This document shows, piece by piece, positions 15,909 through 24,279 of a stretch of 47,264 bases of DNA; positions within the stretch are counted from its first letter, which is position 1; each line of letters starts with the position of its first letter. The position numbers and the translations under genes are program-made. Origin of the DNA: Phycisphaerales bacterium (GTDB lineage Bacteria; Planctomycetota; Phycisphaerae; Phycisphaerales; UBA1924); the NCBI GenBank assembly GCA_029260375.1, contig JAJDDI010000060.1, positions 1 through 47,264 of the forward strand, read 5' to 3'. The notes under the pieces were generated by a model that was not told where the DNA came from, did no database searches, and saw only the letters and a list, made by a program, of their open reading frames with translations.

Positions 15909-16985
15909 TCACCCGCCGACATATCGAGCGTACACGCCCCTCGCCCGCTGGGGATCGGTCACGCCGCCCACGATCACCCGCCCGTCGGCGAACACCGTCA
16001 GACGAACGCAGCCGCCGTCCTCCGACCGCTCCGCGTCGAGCGAGCCCCGAACGCACGACTGTTCGATCAGAAACCGCCCGTGGTTCTGCAATCCTCGGGC
16101 CAACGCCTCAAGATCGAGCGCCCCCGCCCCCTCAGGCGGGCGGATCTGCATCGACCCCTGCCCGCACATCGAGACCGTCCGCGCCGATCGCGACGCGTCA
16201 AGGTGCTCGAACACCCGCCGCCCGCAGCACACGCAATCCGGATCGCGCGCGTCCCTCACGTCCAGGCGCGTCCGCTCCATCGTCCACAGATCAAACGACA
16301 GCAGAGACCCGCTCGTCAGGTCCTCGCGCCCGAGCAAGATCTTCATCGCCTCGCTCGCCAGATACGCGCCGATCATCGCCGCGACCGGCCCCAGCACCCC
16401 CACCGTGTCGCACGTCTCGCCCGCGCCGTCCTTGGGCGCGTCGAACACGCAGCGGAGGCACGCCGTCTCCGGCGGGCGGATGGTCATGCTCACGCCCCGC
16501 GTCGCGATCGCCCCGCCGTACACCAGCGGGATCGCGTGCTTCACGCTCAGGTCGTTGATCAGAAACCGCGTCCCGTAGTTGTCCGTCCCGTCGATCAGGA
16601 CATCTGGCCTCCCCAGCGGCCCGTCGAGGACCACCGCCTCCGCCGTCCGCGGCTCGAGGTCAGCGATCACCGCCTCGATCGAGATCGACGAGTTCACCGA
16701 CGCCAGCCGACGGCGCGCCGCCTCCGCCTTGGGTCGCCCGCCCCGTGCGTCGTCCTCGCTGTACAGCGACTGCCGCTGCAGGTTGGTCGTCTCCACCAGA
16801 TCCCGGTCCACCAGCGTCAGACGCCCCACGCCCGCCCGCGCCAGCAGGTCCGCACCCGGGCACCCCAGCGCCCCCATGCCGACCACCACCGCATGAGACA
16901 CGCCCAGGCGTCGCTGGCCGTCCTCGCCGATCCCCGCAAGGAGCGTCTGGCGGTGGTATCGGTACAGTGGGTTCGTCGGGTCCAC
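15909..16985 (-). CDS. ThiF/MoeB-type adenylyltransferase (E1-like)
   Basis: Activates the C-terminus of a ubiquitin-like sulfur carrier or a similar substrate with ATP. RYHRQTLLAGIGEDGQ leads into the nucleotide site VVVGMGALGCPGAD; the DNLxTR-like region is IDGTDNYGTRFLIND, and two zinc CxxC pairs are present (CLRC and CVCC). GTG 16985 puts the conserved domain at the N-terminus; it has TACGAT five bases upstream and no SD, a leaderless pattern. ATG 17033 is the alternative. After the E1 core there is a roughly 100-residue C-terminal part that is not a rhodanese and ends with VTDPQRARGVYARYVGG. No thiS or moaD is adjacent. Confidence 0.85.
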   Translation of the reverse strand: MDPTNPLYRYHRQTLLAGIGEDGQRRLGVSHAVVVGMGALGCPGADLLARAGVGRLTLVDRDLVETTNLQRQSLYSEDDARGGRPKAEAARRRLASVNSSISIEAVIADLEPRTAEAVVLDGPLGRPDVLIDGTDNYGTRFLINDLSVKHAIPLVYGGAIATRGVSMTIRPPETACLRCVFDAPKDGAGETCDTVGVLGPVAAMIGAYLASEAMKILLGREDLTSGSLLSFDLWTMERTRLDVRDARDPDCVCCGRRVFEHLDASRSARTVSMCGQGSMQIRPPEGAGALDLEALARGLQNHGRFLIEQSCVRGSLDAERSEDGGCVRLTVFADGRVIVGGVTDPQRARGVYARYVGG

Positions 16986-16990
16986 GCCCG

Positions 16991-16996
16991 ATCGTA
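16991..16996 (-). promoter_or_regulatory. -10-like element of the thiF-type gene
   Basis: TACGAT on the minus strand, 5 bases before GTG 16985, with no SD between. It supports the GTG start and a leaderless message. Confidence 0.35.
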
Positions 16997-17031
16997 GCCC
17001 GAGCGAGCCTTCTCCCGACCGAGACCAGACC

Positions 17032-17715
17032 ATGACCCACTGCCACAGCGAAGGGCGCCACCCCGACTCGGGCTTCGCCTGGAAAGAGCCCGCCACGCTC
17101 GATCTCCGGGTCGAGACGCCCCGCCTGGTCATCCGCCCCTACGAGCTCGACGACGCCCCAATGGTGTACGAGGCCGTCAACGCGTGCCGCGAGTCGCTCC
17201 TGCCCTGGATGCCCTGGGCCAGGACCGAGCACCACGAGATCGCCTCAACAATCCACTACCTCTCCAAGCAGATGATGCGTCTCCGCAAGCCCTTCACCAT
17301 CGACGGCGTCGGCATCGGCATCTTCAGCAAGTCCACCAACGAGTTTCTCGGCGGCACGGGCTTCCACGACCTGAGGCGCGACACCGCCAGCGTCGAGATC
17401 GGCTACTGGGTTCGCGGAGACCGGCGCAACCACGGCGTCTGCACCGAGTCCACCGCCCACTGGCTCTCGCGGCTCCTCGCCCCCCAGGACGCCGGCGGGC
17501 TCGGGCTCCGTCGTGTTCGCATCTACTGCTCGGGCGACAACAGGGCCTCGAGCCGCGTGCCCGAGAAGCTCGGCCTGCGCGCCGAGGTCATGCAGCGGGG
17601 TGATTACTACGTCCCCCACCACGGCGTCACCGACCGCCTCGGCTGGGGCGTCATGCACGACGAGTGGGACTGCGAGAACCACAAAGTTTCAGGGACGATG
17701 CATAGAGCGGATTAG
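17032..17715 (+). CDS. GNAT-family N-acetyltransferase (RimJ/RimL type)
   Basis: A 227-residue acetyl-CoA-dependent acetyltransferase. The start of the fold is RVETPRLVIRPYELDDAP, typical of RimJ/RimL-like proteins that acetylate N-termini or small amines. LGGTGFHDLRRDTASVEIGYWV forms the central sheet, and RGDRRNHGVCTEST replaces the usual RGxGxAxEA acetyl-CoA loop with weaker conservation. IYCSGDNRASSRVPEKLGLR is the normal C-terminal strand and helix. The start ATG overlaps, on the other strand, an alternative ATG of the thiF gene. Its stop overlaps that of the convergent lipoprotein gene by 4 bp. The substrate is unknown. Confidence 0.85.
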   Translation: MTHCHSEGRHPDSGFAWKEPATLDLRVETPRLVIRPYELDDAPMVYEAVNACRESLLPWMPWARTEHHEIASTIHYLSKQMMRLRKPFTIDGVGIGIFSKSTNEFLGGTGFHDLRRDTASVEIGYWVRGDRRNHGVCTESTAHWLSRLLAPQDAGGLGLRRVRIYCSGDNRASSRVPEKLGLRAEVMQRGDYYVPHHGVTDRLGWGVMHDEWDCENHKVSGTMHRAD

Positions 17716-18917
17716 CCGCCAGCCTTCTCAAGAAAGTCGGCCAGCGCCGACACTGTTCTGTTCAAATCAACCGGCTGGTTCTCTGGCTTGACGAAACTGA
17801 TCGAGTGAACCTTGCCTTCAAGCATTCTCCTCGCCGTTTCTTCAACGGAATATGGGGCGGGCTCCGCCTCACCTTTCTTCCGAGCCTCCATCCTCCGTTT
17901 CGTATTCTCGGCGTCCGCAACCTTCTGAATTTCGCCCCGAGCAAAGTAGAGCCAGAATCCGCGCTTCGCCCGCGCCTTGGCACACGCGTCGGTGCACCCC
18001 TCGCGTCGCTTCTCTGCGCCACAGATACACCGCTCGCTCCCCGCCGGCACAAGCATGCCGGCGGCCTCAACCACGCCGCGCTTCCCCGCGTTCGCAGCGT
18101 GGTAGTCCGCCCTACTGAACTCGTCATTCGTCTTTGTTGACAGCTTGAGCTGACCATGGACCATGCGCGGGTTGGGCGCAATCCCAACGCCCAAGGCGAG
18201 CACTTCTCTGCTTGACCCGACAAACTTCTCTTGCCCAATCGAAAGGACTAGCACGGTCGCTGTTCCATCCGCCCCACCGCCAGAGTCCTTCTTTTGATCG
18301 AGCATCACCCGGTCGAGCAAAATCTCCATCTCGCCCGCCACATCGAGCACCTTGTTCTTGCCGTTCGCGTCCTTCTCCTTGAGGGTAATCGTCCGCGGCA
18401 CCCAGTAGTGCATGGACCGCGATCCCGTCGCATCCCGTCGCTTCCGCGTCTCATAGAGGATGTACTCTTCGGAAGGCGCCGCATGGCTACGCCTCAGATA
18501 TGACCCCGCAAACTCTCTGTATGCCTTGTAGACTCCGGCATCATCGAGCACCGGCGTCCCCTTGATGGCCATCGTTGATTCGATGTCACCCTTGACAGTC
18601 CCGTTCGTCCCATCGTTGTCAGTAATCGAATCGTTGCCGAACTTGATAACATCGGTGCTATTCTCTTCGACAGTCAGGCTGCCACCGATGTTCGTCTTGG
18701 ACGTCCCGTCAATCACCCCATACCTGATCTGCAGCAGCGGTAACCCCTCCCGCGCCCGGATCAGGTTGTCCATCAGCTGCTCCTCGTACGCCGTGAGCAG
18801 TTCTGTCCGCATCTGGCGGTGGTCGTACCCCAGCCGCTGCGACGTACACGACACCCCCGCAACCACAACCACGAGCGAGACGCCAACCACTGACAACCAC
18901 TTGCAAGAACAACGCAT
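17712..18917 (-). CDS. Putative lipoprotein of unknown function, comparatively AT-rich gene
   Basis: A 401-residue protein. A signal segment (WLSVVGVSLVVVVAGVSC) ends in a lipobox-like GVSC with Cys at residue 24, so it is probably a lipoprotein. After that come a helical part (RTELLTAYEEQLMDNLIRAREGLPLLQIRY), a polar beta-rich central part with repeated Thr/Asp/Gly, and a Cys cluster (RCICGAEKRREGCTDAC) at about 295-311, then a charged helical tail. I do not recognise a family. Codon use is far less GC-biased than in its neighbours, a sign of transfer or relaxed constraint. GAGGGGATCGAT precedes the ATG. Confidence 0.75.
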   Translation of the reverse strand: MRCSCKWLSVVGVSLVVVVAGVSCTSQRLGYDHRQMRTELLTAYEEQLMDNLIRAREGLPLLQIRYGVIDGTSKTNIGGSLTVEENSTDVIKFGNDSITDNDGTNGTVKGDIESTMAIKGTPVLDDAGVYKAYREFAGSYLRRSHAAPSEEYILYETRKRRDATGSRSMHYWVPRTITLKEKDANGKNKVLDVAGEMEILLDRVMLDQKKDSGGGADGTATVLVLSIGQEKFVGSSREVLALGVGIAPNPRMVHGQLKLSTKTNDEFSRADYHAANAGKRGVVEAAGMLVPAGSERCICGAEKRREGCTDACAKARAKRGFWLYFARGEIQKVADAENTKRRMEARKKGEAEPAPYSVEETARRMLEGKVHSISFVKPENQPVDLNRTVSALADFLEKAGG

Positions 18918-18989
18918 ATCGATCCCCCTCAGGTCTCAAAGAGTCTTCTGAGAGACTAATGTCGCCCGCCACGATCGCACAAAGCGTTT

Positions 18990-19030
18990 TTTTACAAAAA
19001 CAAACACGGGCGGCCCATCTGAGCCGCCCG
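18990..19030 (-). terminator. Intrinsic terminator of the rpsL-rpsG operon
   Basis: On the minus strand an 8-bp perfect stem (CGGGCGGC/GCCGCCCG, 19007-19030) with an 8-nt loop starts 31 bp after the rpsG stop codon. It is followed by a U-rich tract, including TTTGTTTTTG, running to about 18990. Confidence 0.85.
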
Positions 19031-19061
19031 CGTCGTTCGTATCCTGTTGTCTTGACCCCGC

Positions 19062-19559
19062 TTAGCGGGCGAAGTGCGCGAACGCCTTGTTCGCCTCGGC
19101 CATCCGGTGCGTCTGCTCACGCGTCGTCATCGCCTTGCCCTCGCCCCGGCTCGCCGCGAACAGCTCGTCGGCCAGCTTCAGGTGCGTCGGGCGACCCTTC
19201 TCGCCGCGCACGCTCTGGATGATCCAGCGGAACGCCAGCGACTGCTGACGGTTCGGTTTCACGGGCAGCGGCACCTGGTAGTTGGCGCCGCCGATCCGCT
19301 TGGACCGCACCTCGACGTACGGCATCACGTTCGCGATCGCCCGGCGGAAGACGTCGATGCCGTCCTTGGGCTTCTCCTCGACGTCGCCGACCTTCGCCAG
19401 CTTCACGTCAATCTCGTCGAGCGCGTTGTACACGATCCGCTCGGCAGCGGTCCTCTTGCCGTCCTGCATCATGCAGTTAATGAACTTCGCCAGGACCTTG
19501 TCGTTGAACTTCGGGTCCGGGCGGAGCTGTGCTTCTGAGTTGGTGATGCGTCCAGCCAT
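19062..19559 (-). CDS. rpsG: 30S ribosomal protein S7
   Basis: Primary 16S rRNA-binding protein that nucleates assembly of the 30S head. The start ATG 19559 (MAGRITNSEAQL) has AAGGAG eight bases upstream; the longer frame is not used. The conserved blocks are RTAAERIVYNALDEI, AIANVMPYVEVRSKRIGGANYQVPLPV and LAFRWIIQSVRG. At 165 residues it is slightly longer than E. coli S7 core, with a short insert (EEKPKDGID). It is co-transcribed with rpsL (119 bp gap) and ends the operon at an intrinsic terminator, so fusA and tuf do not follow as they do in the classical str operon. Confidence 0.97.
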   Translation of the reverse strand: MAGRITNSEAQLRPDPKFNDKVLAKFINCMMQDGKRTAAERIVYNALDEIDVKLAKVGDVEEKPKDGIDVFRRAIANVMPYVEVRSKRIGGANYQVPLPVKPNRQQSLAFRWIIQSVRGEKGRPTHLKLADELFAASRGEGKAMTTREQTHRMAEANKAFAHFAR

Positions 19560-19678
19560 GATGTGCTCCTTCGGCTCATCCGCCGTCAACTGACGGCCGT
19601 CTGTTCACCCCGAAGCCCGGCTGGCGCCTCGGGATTACTTGCCTCGCCCGGGCACACGCCCGAGCGAACCTGATTGTC

Positions 19679-20050
<372 letters not shown>

Positions 20051-20105
20051 AGGTCTTCCGGGTTCTCGGTGCGGTCCATCCCCGCGGTTCCTCCGCAGGG
20101 CCCCA

Positions 20106-20133
20106 ATACTAGCCCCCTCCCCCGCCCGGACAA
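20106..20133 (-). promoter_or_regulatory. Sigma70-like promoter of rpsL-rpsG
   Basis: On the minus strand TTGTCC (20133-20128), a 16-bp spacer, then TAGTAT (20111-20106). The expected start is near 20099, leaving a leader of about 49 nt to the rpsL ATG. By-eye call. Confidence 0.5.
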
Positions 20134-20199
20134 GCCCCGTCCCCCACCCCCAACCGCTCCGCTGACCCCTCGCCCAGCCATCGCCACCCCGCCCGGGCG

Positions 20200-20205
20200 T
20201 ACCAT
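20200..20205 (+). promoter_or_regulatory. -10-like element of the MazG gene
   Basis: TACCAT lies five bases before GTG 20211 and no SD is present. Same geometry as the thiF-type gene. Confidence 0.35.
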
Positions 20206-20210
20206 CGCCC

Positions 20211-20534
20211 GTGACCAGCACCGACCCCACCGGAATCACCGTCGCCGCCTTCCAGGAGCTCATCCGGGAGCGGTACTTCGCCTCGGACAACGCCCGCGGC
20301 ACCGCCGGCACCTTCCTCTACCTCGCCGAGGAGTTCGGGGAGCTGGCCACCGCCCTGGCCGCCAACAACCGCCCGGGCAAGCCCGCGACCGCCGACGAAC
20401 GGGCCAACCTCGAGGAAGAGTTCGCCGACGTGCTCGCCTGGCTGGCGACCCTGGCCAACATCAACAAGGTCGATCTCGCCCAGACGCTCATCAAGTACAC
20501 CGACCGATCCCGCGTCGAAGGTGTCAAGGACTGA
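20211..20534 (+). CDS. MazG-like nucleotide pyrophosphohydrolase
   Basis: A 107-residue, single-domain MazG/all-alpha NTP pyrophosphatase. The Mg-binding motifs are [12 protein letters not shown] (EExxE) and [18 protein letters not shown] (EExxD), with the terminal [12 protein letters not shown] helix. These enzymes hydrolyse (d)NTPs or modified nucleotides to the monophosphate and PPi; the natural substrate is unknown. The short form usually acts as a dimer or tetramer. The start is GTG with no SD and a TACCAT hexamer five bases upstream. It converges with and overlaps the first SpoIIE phosphatase gene by 11 bp. Confidence 0.88.
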   Translation: MTSTDPTGITVAAFQELIRERYFASDNARGTAGTFLYLAEEFGELATALAANNRPGKPATADERANLEEEFADVLAWLATLANINKVDLAQTLIKYTDRSRVEGVKD

Positions 20535-22032
20535 GCACGCCCGCCCCCGCGGCGACCTCGTCGTCGTCGTCGCCCACCGCCTCCGCCCGGACCGATCCCA
20601 GCGGGCGGTACAGCTCAATCACCAGCGTGTCGTCCTCCGAAGGCAGACCACCCCGGTGTGCCGTGACCAGGTCGATCACACGCTCGGGCCAGCTGCCGTG
20701 CTCGATCCGCTCGCCCGAGGCGACCATCGACCGCAGCCCGCTGATGCGGACCATCCGCCCGCTCTGATCCCGCGCCTCGCTGGCGCCGTCGGTGTACGCG
20801 ATGATCGAATCGCCCGGGTGGAACGCGCAGGCTTCCTGCTCGCCATCAAAGTCCCGCTCCGAGCACGCGCCCAGCACGAACGCCGTCGAGCCCAGCTCGC
20901 GGACCGTCCCGTCGCTGCCCCGCAGGAACGCCGGCGGGTGCCCGCCGCTGGACCACTCGACCGTGCCCTTCTCCGTATCCACCCGCAGACACAGCGCCGT
21001 AACAAACAGAGAGTGCTTGGCCATCGTCAGGTACACATAGCGATTTAGTCGCTCGAGCACCTCGCCAGGGCAGATGTCCGGGTCGTCGGCAAACCGCAGC
21101 TCGATCTCGCCGTGCAACCGGTTGACGCTCAACGCCGCGGGAATCCCGTGCCCCGTCACGTCCATGACGACCACGCTGACCACCTCGTGCCCGTCGGGCT
21201 TCGTGATGGTCTGGACGAACAGGAAATCGCCGCCGATCTGGCGCATGGGCTGGTACTGGTACGCGTACTGAACCGCGCCCTCAGCCTTGGACTCGGGGAA
21301 GACCGATTCGTGGATCTGCCTGGCGTACGCCAGCTCCTGACGCAGCATGCCGTACTTCTCACGCAGGAACTTGTGGCTCGATTTCTGCAGGCGCTGCGAG
21401 TTGCGGAACCAACAGATGCCCACCGCCGGCGCGCACAACAGCAGAAAGATCGCCGTCTGGAACAGCGTGTACGGGCTCCGCCCCTCGATCGTCAGCAGGC
21501 TGACCTGGCTGAGTCCCACGATGATCGCCAGCGGGATCAACGCCTGACGCACCGTCCATGGGAACACGCAGCACGCGACGAGGTGGATGAACCAGAACAG
21601 GAACAGGTTGCTCCACGGGATGCCCGCCGCCCGACCGATCAGGCCCAGCATCCCGTCGGCGACGATCAGCGCGATGCTCAGCTGCACGATCCGGCGCTCC
21701 GACAGACTCGCCCGCCAGACCCGCCAGATCACCGACCCGTAAAGAGCGAACCAGACTCCCGCGAAGACAACGTAGACCGCCGCCTTGATCCCCCCGCCCA
21801 GCGCCGTCGTGATCGAGGTGATCACCGCCTGGAGCACGCTGAGGCGTTGCTCCCCCGAGTCCCCCACGATCGCCGCCCAGACCGAGACCCCGATCGCCGC
21901 CACCATCAGCAGGATGTTGATCGCCAGCCAGATGACCGCAAACGACAGCAGGCGCCCGCGCAGGAGACGGTCCGTCTCCGCCCGGAACTCGTGCCGAAAC
22001 TCCAGCGTCTCCAGCCCGCCCGTCCTGCTCAC
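20524..22032 (-). CDS. Membrane SpoIIE/RsbU-type PP2C phosphatase (copy 1)
   Basis: A 502-residue serine phosphatase of the anti-sigma/partner-switching kind. The N-terminal half (about residues 25-215) has about six membrane helices, followed by a short coiled coil (YGMLRQELAYARQIHESVFP). The PP2C domain carries QIGGDFLF, VVVMDVTGHGIPAALSVNRL, SSGGHPPAFL, IIAYTDGASEA and DDTLVIELYR, that is, the metal-binding Asp residues are intact. GTG 22032 has GGAG seven bases upstream. It is a close paralogue of the gene before it and lies downstream of it (84 bp). No anti-sigma factor, antagonist or kinase gene is adjacent. Confidence 0.9.
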   Translation of the reverse strand: MSRTGGLETLEFRHEFRAETDRLLRGRLLSFAVIWLAINILLMVAAIGVSVWAAIVGDSGEQRLSVLQAVITSITTALGGGIKAAVYVVFAGVWFALYGSVIWRVWRASLSERRIVQLSIALIVADGMLGLIGRAAGIPWSNLFLFWFIHLVACCVFPWTVRQALIPLAIIVGLSQVSLLTIEGRSPYTLFQTAIFLLLCAPAVGICWFRNSQRLQKSSHKFLREKYGMLRQELAYARQIHESVFPESKAEGAVQYAYQYQPMRQIGGDFLFVQTITKPDGHEVVSVVVMDVTGHGIPAALSVNRLHGEIELRFADDPDICPGEVLERLNRYVYLTMAKHSLFVTALCLRVDTEKGTVEWSSGGHPPAFLRGSDGTVRELGSTAFVLGACSERDFDGEQEACAFHPGDSIIAYTDGASEARDQSGRMVRISGLRSMVASGERIEHGSWPERVIDLVTAHRGGLPSEDDTLVIELYRPLGSVRAEAVGDDDDEVAAGAGVLSP

Positions 22033-22116
22033 CCGACGCTCCCATCAGCTCACCGCCGGGAAGAACTCCCGCGCTGGGTTCCAAGATACGCGCCCACGCC
22101 CCCCGACGCGCCCGAA

Positions 22117-23523
22117 TCACCGAGATTTACCCCTCTGGCCCTGCCCCGAGAGCACCCCGCCGCCCAGCGTGCGGAACAGCTCCACAACCAGCGTGTCGTC
22201 GTCGGCCTCCCCCTCCCGGTACCGATCGACAAGATGCACCATCGCCGCGGGCCAACGCCCCTTCGTGTCCGCCCAGCCAAGGCGGTACACCTCACGCAGC
22301 CCCTCGATGCCCAGCATCTCCCCCTCTTTGCCCCGGACCTCGATCGCCCCGTCGGTGTACGCCACGATCGAGTCGCCCGGGCCCAGGCTGTGCACCCCCT
22401 CGTCGATCATGTAGTCCTCGTCGGGCAGCGCCCCGAGCACCATCGCCGTGGAGTGCAGCTCCTCGATCACGCCCGTCGATCCACGCAGGAACGCCGGCGG
22501 GTGCCCGGCGCTGGCGTACTCGAGCACGTTGTCGCTCGGGTCGGCCCGCATGATGAACGCCGTCACGAACAGTGAGTGCTCCGACAGCGTCAGGTACACA
22601 TACTTGTTGAGCGCGCGCAGCACGTCGATCGGGCGCATGTCCGGGTCCTCGGCGTACAGGCGGCTCAGCTCACCGTGCAGCCGGTTGACCGTCAGCGCCG
22701 CCGCGATCCCGTGCCCCGTCACGTCCAGCAGCGCCAGGCTCAGCGCCGGCTCATCGGGCGAGGCGCCGCCACCCCGGTGCGCGTGCAGGTAGTCCCCCCC
22801 GATCTGGCTCATGGGCAGGTACTGGTACGTGAACTGCACCGACCCCTCCCGGACCGCCTCCGGGAACGCGCCCTCGTGGATCCCCCGCGCGTCGATCAAA
22901 TCCTGACTCACCTCGTGGAACCGGTGCGCCACCCCCTCCGCCGCCCGCCGATCCCGCGCCCCGGTGTCGTTGAGCACGCTCAGCACGATCCCCGGCACGC
23001 CCGCCCCAAGGCTCACCGCGATCAGCCCGCTCGGGTCAAGCATCCGCGTCGGCTCGCCCAGCGCCAACGCCAGCGTGCCCGTCACGAACCACGCGCCCAC
23101 GGGCACGAGCGCCTCCTGCGGGCGCCACCGCAGCAGCACCGTCGCGCCGGTGTGCACCGCCATGAAGCTCACCGCCGATCCGATCCCGCCAAACTCAGCC
23201 CCCAGCGTCCGCCGGATCACGTCCAGCACGCCCGCCGCCGAGACCGCGATCATCGACGCCATCAGCAGCCGCGAATGGTCCAGCTTGGGTGACAGCGCCG
23301 CGCCCACCAGGCCCGCGACCGACCCCACCCACGCCACATCAACCACCGCCCGCGCCCACACCGGCGCCAGCTCCCAGCCGCGATCCTCCGCATGCGCCGC
23401 CCCCACCAGCCAGAACACGGCGATCAGCACAAGGCCGATCGCCGTGGCCAGAAGCGAGAACTGGATCAGGCGCGGGCGTAGCGCGTCCGCGTGCTCGGGG
23501 GCGCCGATGGCGGGGGTCGTCAT
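22117..23523 (-). CDS. Membrane SpoIIE/RsbU-type PP2C phosphatase (copy 2)
   Basis: A 468-residue paralogue of copy 1. The membrane part (about residues 20-185, six helices) differs strongly in sequence from copy 1, while the catalytic domain is very close: QYLPMSQIGGDYLHA, LALLDVTGHGIAAALTVNRLHGEL, SAGHPPAFLRG, IVAYTDGAIEV and DDTLVVELFRTLGG. So the two probably sense different inputs and act on the same or similar phosphoproteins (inference). ATG has GGAG six bases upstream. The gene lies 34 bp after the cobalamin adenosyltransferase gene and precedes copy 1, so the three may be one transcript. Confidence 0.9.
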   Translation of the reverse strand: MTTPAIGAPEHADALRPRLIQFSLLATAIGLVLIAVFWLVGAAHAEDRGWELAPVWARAVVDVAWVGSVAGLVGAALSPKLDHSRLLMASMIAVSAAGVLDVIRRTLGAEFGGIGSAVSFMAVHTGATVLLRWRPQEALVPVGAWFVTGTLALALGEPTRMLDPSGLIAVSLGAGVPGIVLSVLNDTGARDRRAAEGVAHRFHEVSQDLIDARGIHEGAFPEAVREGSVQFTYQYLPMSQIGGDYLHAHRGGGASPDEPALSLALLDVTGHGIAAALTVNRLHGELSRLYAEDPDMRPIDVLRALNKYVYLTLSEHSLFVTAFIMRADPSDNVLEYASAGHPPAFLRGSTGVIEELHSTAMVLGALPDEDYMIDEGVHSLGPGDSIVAYTDGAIEVRGKEGEMLGIEGLREVYRLGWADTKGRWPAAMVHLVDRYREGEADDDTLVVELFRTLGGGVLSGQGQRGKSR

Positions 23524-23557
23524 GCTCGCTCCAATCGGCTCTTCGCCTCACCCCGGG

Positions 23558-24181
23558 TCAATCGTCGCTTCCCTCCGACTGGCTCTTGCCCGGCGCCCAC
23601 AGCACGTCGTCCGCCCCGTCCCGGTTGGCCACCCGTGCCATCACGAACAGCAGATCGCTCAGCCGGTTCAGGTACCGCACCGTCTCCGGGTTCGTCGCGT
23701 CCGCCTCGACCTGCGCCAGCGCCACCGTCGCCCGCTCGGCCCGGCGCGTCAGCGTCCGGGCCATGTGCAGCGCCGCCGCGGCGCCGGACCCGCCCGGCAG
23801 CACGAAGCTCGTCAGCGCCCCCAGCCTCGCGTTCAACCCATCGATCGACCGCTCCAGCGCCGTCGTCTGCCCCTTGGTCACCCGCAGCCGAGACCCCGCC
23901 TCCTCGCCAGCCTCGATCGGCGTGCACAGGTCCGCCCCGACGTCAAAGAGATCGTTCTGACACGCCCGGAGCATCGACGCGAGCTGCTTGCTTGTTTCGA
24001 CCTCGCCCGAGGCCCCGGGCGCCTCGCACGCGGCGATCGCCACCCCCAGCGACGCGTTCGCCTCGTCCACCGACCCGTACGCCTCAACCCGGATCGAGGT
24101 CTTGAGGACGCGCGAGCCGCTGCCCAGCCCCGTCATCCCGTCGTCGCCCGATCGCGTGTAGATCTTTGTGAGCTTGACCAT
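23558..24181 (-). CDS. Cob(I)alamin adenosyltransferase, PduO type
   Basis: Transfers the adenosyl group of ATP to cob(I)alamin to make adenosylcobalamin. The family ATP-binding start is KIYTRSGDDGMTGLGSG, followed by VEAYGSVDEANASLGVA. The RRAERATVAL block and NRLSDLLFVMARVANR near the C-terminus are diagnostic of the PduO-type trimer. 207 residues is normal. GAGGGATC precedes the ATG. It is the first gene of a possible operon with the two SpoIIE phosphatases, an association without an obvious functional reason. No cobalamin enzyme gene is nearby. Confidence 0.92.
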   Translation of the reverse strand: MVKLTKIYTRSGDDGMTGLGSGSRVLKTSIRVEAYGSVDEANASLGVAIAACEAPGASGEVETSKQLASMLRACQNDLFDVGADLCTPIEAGEEAGSRLRVTKGQTTALERSIDGLNARLGALTSFVLPGGSGAAAALHMARTLTRRAERATVALAQVEADATNPETVRYLNRLSDLLFVMARVANRDGADDVLWAPGKSQSEGSDD

Positions 24182-24279
24182 GATCCCTCGTCTGCCGGTA
24201 TGCTCGGGCGTTGACGCCCCCGCGGGGCGAGTTGTCCATGAGACGTTCTCTGTAGGCTAACCGCTCCTGTCAGGCGTGT

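Noticed and set aside
18933..18956. Short GTCTC/GAGAC inverted repeat before the AT-rich lipoprotein gene
   Set aside because: Five-base stem with a long loop; too weak to call a regulatory structure.
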